A stretch of 64,000 nucleotides of DNA, taken from Bradyrhizobium lablabi (GTDB taxonomy: Bacteria > Pseudomonadota > Alphaproteobacteria > Rhizobiales > Xanthobacteraceae). Of this stretch, positions 60,601 to 64,000 are shown piece after piece. Where the stretch lies: assembly GCF_018131005.1 (NCBI RefSeq), contig NZ_JAFCJK010000002.1, positions 558,001 through 622,000 of the forward strand, written 5' to 3'. The translations under genes were made by a program, and so were the position numbers. The notes under the pieces are model-generated. The model was given only the letters and a program-made list of their open reading frames with translations. It was not told the origin of the DNA and searched no databases. The first letter of the stretch is position 1. Every line of letters starts with the position of its first letter.

Positions 60601-60798
60601 GGCACTGGCGCCGAGCTGCGCTTTCCGCTTGGCATTTCCATCATCGGCGGCCTCCTGCTCAGCCAGTTGCTGACCCTTTACACGACGCCAGTCATCTATC
60701 TCGCGCTCGACCGGCTGAACCGGCGGATCGAGAGGGCGGTGCCGGAGGCAGGTCCTCACGGTCCGCCGGTTGCCGGCGCGACCGAGGGCATGCAGTGA
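57670..60798 (+). CDS. mdtB: RND efflux pump, MdtB/MuxB-like
   Basis: A 1042-residue inner-membrane pump of the HAE-1 RND class, with 12 helices and two large periplasmic loops. The proton-relay pair Asp401-Asp402 is intact in GTGFVVDDAIVMIENI, and the partner lysine is in GIVKKNAIMMIDFALEAE. The N-terminus VSEPFIRRPIATSLLGIALL is typical of MdtB. It is followed without a gap by a second pump of the same class (TGATG overlap), as in mdtBC and muxBC, where the two form a heterotrimer. Confidence 0.93.
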   Translation: MGVSEPFIRRPIATSLLGIALLIGGALGYWALPVSALPQVDFPTVQVTTQLPGASPDVVASLITAPLERQLGQIPSLSSMNSTSSFGVSQISLQFDLNRDIDGATQDVQAAINAAAGILPKTLPYPPVYAKVNPADAPVMTLALTSETISLRAMSDLADTILGQRLSQISGVGRVSILGGLKPAVRVQADLARLAAYGIAMEDLRNAIAGANVSGPKGSLDGAQQSYTIAANDQIAAADAYRPIIIAYRNGSPVTIGDVAVIVDGLENDRTGGWYQGTPAVIIDIQRQPGANVIEVVRQIRAEIPRLQRSIPAGVNLTVVSDRTVTIRASVRDVQFTLMLSVVLVTLVVLLFLRSLRATLIAGVALPLSLITSFGIMYFAGFSLDNLSLMALTIGTGFVVDDAIVMIENIVRHMEEGETVMEASLRGASEIGFTVISLTVSLIAVFIPLLFMSGLVGRMFREFALTLTIAVVTSAIVSLTLTPMMCSRLLKNVHEEIAIPGLAAVNRFIDGMVAFYHRTLLWVLQRQRATLLVTLATIAATLVLYVIAPKGFLPLQDTSSITAVTEAGPDVSFAEMQRRQAAVSDIIKADPDVVGVVSVIGSGSVNPTTNVGRLVMTLKPLDERRDGVAAVIERLKRKVASIPGMTIYFQPVQDVQISTQSSRSQYQYTLTGTDAAEVSKWAQKLVGELRRDPIFRDVSSEAQEGGLRAALDVNRQRAGQLSVSLQGVTDTLNDAFAQRQISTIYGQANQYRVVLEALPMYQRDPSILDKLYLPGANGAQVPLSAVATLTRTTAPLAISHQAQFPAVSLSFNLAPGEALGDAVEAVKTIETRIGMPGSIVGIYSGDAAEFARSLAGQPWLILAAIITIYIVLGVLYESYIHPITILSTLPSAGVGAILALMLCGQDLSVIGLIGIILLMGIVKKNAIMMIDFALEAERHQGMSSYDAIVQACLLRFRPIMMTTLAALFGALPLAIESGTGAELRFPLGISIIGGLLLSQLLTLYTTPVIYLALDRLNRRIERAVPEAGPHGPPVAGATEGMQ

Positions 60799-63700
60799 TG
60801 TCGATCTCGGAACCGTTCATCCGCAGGCCGGTCGGCACCACGCTGCTTGCGATCGGACTGTTCCTGCTCGGGATCGTCGCCTACCAGTTCCTGCCGGTCT
60901 CCTCCGTTCCCAATGTCGACTTCCCGATGATCCGCGTGTCGGCGACGCGGCCCGGCGCCGATCCGTCGGTGATGGCCGCAACCGTTGCCGCGCCCCTGGA
61001 GCGGAAGCTCGGCACGATTTCCGGGGTCGACCAGATCACCTCGACGAGTTCGCTCGGCACCACCAGTATCCAGGTGCAATTCTCGATCGGCCGCGACATC
61101 GACCGCGCCGCGCGCGACGTGCAGGCCGCGATCAACGCCTCGCTGGTCGACCTGCCGAGCGACCTGCCGTCGCTGCCCAAGTTCCGCAAGGCCAATCCGG
61201 CGGCAGCCCCGGTGTTTGTGCTGGCGCTGACCTCGAAGACGATCTCGACCAGCGCGATGTACGACGTCGCCGACACCGTGCTGGCGCAACGCCTCTCGCA
61301 GGTGCCCGGGGTGGGCGAAGTCACCGTCAGCGGCGCCGACCAGCCCGCGGTGCGCATCGCGCTCAACCCGGTCTCGCTCGCCAATGCCGGGATTTCGACC
61401 GACGACGTCCGCCTTGCGATCGTCAACGCCAATCCGCTCGGACCGGTCGGCATCTTCAACGGCGACCGCCAGAGCGAGACGCTCTCGATCAACAAGCAGA
61501 TGCGCACCGCGGCCGAGTTCCGCGACATCATGATCAAGAGCTCGAACGGCAATTTCGTGCGGCTGGCCGATGTCGCCGAGGTCGAGGAGTCGGTCCGCAA
61601 CGCGCGCTCGATCGCCTGGTTCAACAAGCAGCCGGCGGTGCTGATCCAGATCACCAAGCAGGGCGACGCCAACGTCATCGACACCGTCGACCGGATTCGC
61701 GCGCTGTTGCCCGAGGTCAAGGAATGGATCCCGGCCGGCGTCGAGATTTCCACCCTGGTCGACCGCACCGGCACGATCCGCGCCAGCGTGCAGGACATGC
61801 AGCTCACGCTGCTTGCAACCGTCGTGCTGGTGATGGTCGTCGTCTTCGTGTTCCTGCGCCGGGTCGTGCCGACGATCGCGGCCGGCGTCTCGGTGCCGCT
61901 GGCGCTGGCGGGCACCTGCGCCGGAATGTGGCTCGCCGGCTTCTCGATCGACAACCTGTCGCTGATGGCGCTCGCGATCTCGGTCGGCTTCGTGGTCGAC
62001 GACGCCATCGTCATGATCGAGAACATGTACCGCAATCTCGAGCAGGGCATGGCGCCGTATCCGGCGGCGCTCGAGGGCGCCAGGCAGATCGGCTTCACCG
62101 TGCTGTCGATCTCGCTGTCGCTGATCGCGGCGTTCACGCCGCTGATCTTCATGGACGGGATCGTCGGCCGCCTGCTGCGCGAATTCTCGCTGACGCTGAC
62201 CTTCGCGATCGTGGTCTCGACCCTGGTGTCGCTGACGGTCACGCCGATGATCTGCGCGCATTACATCCGCGAGGCGACCTCGGATCATGCGACCTGGTAT
62301 GACCGCGCCATCGAGGGCACGCTGTCGCGGATCGTGGCGTTCTATGCCTGGACGCTGCGGGTCGTGCTCGGCTATCCCTTGCTGACGCTGCTGGTGTTCT
62401 TTGCCACGATCGCGCTGACCGTCACACTCTACATCAAGACGCCGAAGGGCTATTTCCCGACCGACGACAGCGGCTTTGTGATCGGCGCGACGCGCGCCTC
62501 TGCCGACATCTCGTTCCAGGCGATGCTCTCACTGCAACAGCAGCTCGCCGACATCGTGATGGCGGACACGGCGGTCGCCGGCATCGGCTCGTCGCTCGGC
62601 GGCGCCGGCGGACCCGGTGGCGGCACCTCCAACCGCGGCACCATGTTTATCAGCCTCAAACCGCCGGAGGAGCGGGGAGGCATGTCGACAACGCAGGTGA
62701 TCGACCGCCTGCGCCGCAATCTCTCCATGGTGCCGGGCATCCGCCTGTTCATGTTCGCTGCGCAGGACATTCGCACCGGCGGCCGGCAGAGCGATTCCGA
62801 CTACCAGTACACGCTGTCCTCGACCGACCTCGACCTGTTGCAGAAATGGGCGCCGATCGTCGCCAAGCGGATGGAGACGGTCGAGGGGATCACCGATATT
62901 TCCTCCGACCGCGACCCCGGCGGCCTGCAGCTCAATCTGGCGATTGACCGCAAGATCGCCTCGAGCCTCGGCGTTCGCGTGCAGGATATCGACAATGCGC
63001 TGAACAACGCGTTTGCGCAGCGTCAGATCTCGATCATCTATACCCAGCGCAACCAGTACTGGGTGGTGCTGGAGATCGATCCGAAATTCCAAAACGACCC
63101 GTCGAACCTGGAGCGCATCTACGTGGCCGGCGCGAATGACATGCAGATCCCGCTGTCAGCGCTCGTGCACTATGAGCGCGGCCTGTCGCCGCTAGCGGTC
63201 TATCATTCGCAGGCCTTCCCCTCGACGACGGTCTCGTTCAACCTGCTGCCCGGCGTGCCGCTGGAGGTCGCAACGTCGAACATCCAGCAGGCGGTCAACG
63301 AGCTGCACATGCCCGAAGGCATTCGCGGCAGCTTCGACGGCAATGCCGGCGACTTCAGCAAGACCAGTGGGCGGCAGCCGCTGCTGATCCTGGGCGCGCT
63401 GGTGGCGATGTATATCGTGCTCGGCGTGCTCTACGAGAGCCTTGCGCATCCGATCACCATCATCTCGACGCTGCCGTCGGCCGGCCTCGGGGCGCTGCTC
63501 GCACTACAGGTGACCAACACGCCGCTGACCGTGATCGCCTTTGTCGGCATCATCCTTCTGATCGGCATCGTCAAGAAGAACGGCATCATGATGGTCGACT
63601 TCGCGCTGGAGGCCGAGCGTCAGCAGGGATTGTCGTCGCGGGATGCGATCTTCGAAGCCTGCCGCGCCCGCTTCCGGCCGATCCTGATGACCACGATGGC

Positions 63701-63899
63701 CGCGCTGTTCGCCGGCATCCCGCTGGTGATCGCAACGGGCCCCGGCACCGAGCTGCGCCGGCCGCTCGGCATCACCATCATCGGCGGTCTGTTCGTGTCG
63801 CAGATCCTGACCCTCTACACGACGCCCGTGATCTATCTCCTGATCGACCGCCTGCGGCAGCGCCGTGCACCCTCGGTGGCGCACGCGCCAGCCGAATAG
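60798..63899 (+). CDS. mdtC: RND efflux pump, MdtC/MuxC-like
   Basis: A 1033-residue RND pump, paralogous to the one upstream but clearly distinct. The proton-relay pair is Asp401-Asp402 in SVGFVVDDAIVMIENMYRN; the lysine is in GIVKKNGIMMVDFALEAERQ. The ATG at 60798 overlaps the previous stop (TGATG). In E. coli MdtB and MdtC assemble in a 2:1 ratio and export bile salts and novobiocin; the same assembly is likely here, though the substrate is not known. It is the last gene of the efflux operon. Confidence 0.93.
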   Translation: MSISEPFIRRPVGTTLLAIGLFLLGIVAYQFLPVSSVPNVDFPMIRVSATRPGADPSVMAATVAAPLERKLGTISGVDQITSTSSLGTTSIQVQFSIGRDIDRAARDVQAAINASLVDLPSDLPSLPKFRKANPAAAPVFVLALTSKTISTSAMYDVADTVLAQRLSQVPGVGEVTVSGADQPAVRIALNPVSLANAGISTDDVRLAIVNANPLGPVGIFNGDRQSETLSINKQMRTAAEFRDIMIKSSNGNFVRLADVAEVEESVRNARSIAWFNKQPAVLIQITKQGDANVIDTVDRIRALLPEVKEWIPAGVEISTLVDRTGTIRASVQDMQLTLLATVVLVMVVVFVFLRRVVPTIAAGVSVPLALAGTCAGMWLAGFSIDNLSLMALAISVGFVVDDAIVMIENMYRNLEQGMAPYPAALEGARQIGFTVLSISLSLIAAFTPLIFMDGIVGRLLREFSLTLTFAIVVSTLVSLTVTPMICAHYIREATSDHATWYDRAIEGTLSRIVAFYAWTLRVVLGYPLLTLLVFFATIALTVTLYIKTPKGYFPTDDSGFVIGATRASADISFQAMLSLQQQLADIVMADTAVAGIGSSLGGAGGPGGGTSNRGTMFISLKPPEERGGMSTTQVIDRLRRNLSMVPGIRLFMFAAQDIRTGGRQSDSDYQYTLSSTDLDLLQKWAPIVAKRMETVEGITDISSDRDPGGLQLNLAIDRKIASSLGVRVQDIDNALNNAFAQRQISIIYTQRNQYWVVLEIDPKFQNDPSNLERIYVAGANDMQIPLSALVHYERGLSPLAVYHSQAFPSTTVSFNLLPGVPLEVATSNIQQAVNELHMPEGIRGSFDGNAGDFSKTSGRQPLLILGALVAMYIVLGVLYESLAHPITIISTLPSAGLGALLALQVTNTPLTVIAFVGIILLIGIVKKNGIMMVDFALEAERQQGLSSRDAIFEACRARFRPILMTTMAALFAGIPLVIATGPGTELRRPLGITIIGGLFVSQILTLYTTPVIYLLIDRLRQRRAPSVAHAPAE

Positions 63900-63934
63900 G
63901 TTGAATTGCGCTCATCCGGGCGTATAGCGGAGGG

Positions 63935-64000
63935 ATGTCCGAACCAGCCAACGCCGAAACCGCTGCTGCCGTGACGCTCGCGGAGTGCCCGCATTGCGGC
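63935..64000 (+). CDS. Start of a gene cut by the window end
   Basis: GGAGGG lies directly before an ATG at 63935, and the frame reads MSEPANAETAAAVTLAECPH then CG at the edge. The Cys-x2-Cys pair suggests a zinc-ribbon or iron-sulfur start. Too little is present to name it. Confidence 0.5.
   Translation, partial: MSEPANAETAAAVTLAECPHCG

Noticed and set aside
60756-62288. Minus-strand frame of 510 codons over the MdtC-like gene
   Set aside because: Antisense shadow; the same stretch on the plus strand encodes a clear RND pump with intact proton-relay residues.

Overview
The window looks like chromosomal DNA from an alphaproteobacterium of the Rhizobiales, most likely Bradyrhizobium or a close relative. 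The reasons are the high GC, the Aap-type general amino acid transporter, the Tad/Cpa pilus genes, an NDUFS4-like complex I subunit, a DUF6481-type protein, an MxKDx repeat protein, and palindromic intergenic repeats of a kind common in that group. The genus is inferred from gene content and cannot be proven from this sequence alone.

Layout. 1-2.9 kb: end of a VOC protein, an OpgC-type membrane acyltransferase, the complex I accessory subunit and an Lrp/AsnC regulator. 2.9-9.5 kb: a TetR regulator divergent from a leucine/isovalerate catabolic operon (isovaleryl-CoA dehydrogenase, both methylcrotonyl-CoA carboxylase subunits, HMG-CoA lyase), whose last genes overlap by 4 bases. 9.5-12.5 kb: a complete TRAP transporter (DctM-DctQ-DctP) on the minus strand. 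12.8-25.9 kb: a loose accessory-like region of many short proteins (several secreted or single-pass), a DgoK-DgoA galactonate pair, a YbaL-type cation/proton antiporter, a cold-shock protein, decayed genes, dispersed repeats and an RTX-repeat gene interrupted at a run of 14 G. A tRNA-Arg(TCT) closes this region.

26.2-33.6 kb: a very large alpha-2-macroglobulin with an intact thioester motif, overlapping the PbpC gene by 4 bases; together they suggest periplasmic protease defence coupled to cell-wall repair. 33.7-37.4 kb: a coupled set (GT39 transferase, PAP2 phosphatase, GT2 polyprenyl-phosphate glycosyltransferase, LAB_N membrane protein) that looks like a lipid-linked sugar pathway for envelope or lipid A decoration. 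37.4-41.4 kb: Na/Pi cotransporter, PilZ protein, and an NlpC/P60-like amidase of foreign appearance beside an integrase remnant. 41.4-46.7 kb: Tad pilus genes cpaB-cpaC-cpaD-cpaE facing tadD, with no motor ATPase, platform proteins or pilin in view.

47-54 kb: cystathionine beta-lyase, the aapJQMP amino acid importer and cysteine synthase. 54.7-63.9 kb: a tripartite RND efflux system with outer membrane factor, adaptor and two different MdtB/MdtC-like pumps. A further gene begins at the right edge.

The most notable points are the poly-G-interrupted RTX gene, two copies of a roughly 109-base dispersed repeat bracketing the 22.6-25.7 kb segment beside the tRNA, palindromic repeats placed at convergent gene junctions, a small repeat-built peptide gene with a strong ribosome binding site, and the four-gene lipid-sugar cluster.
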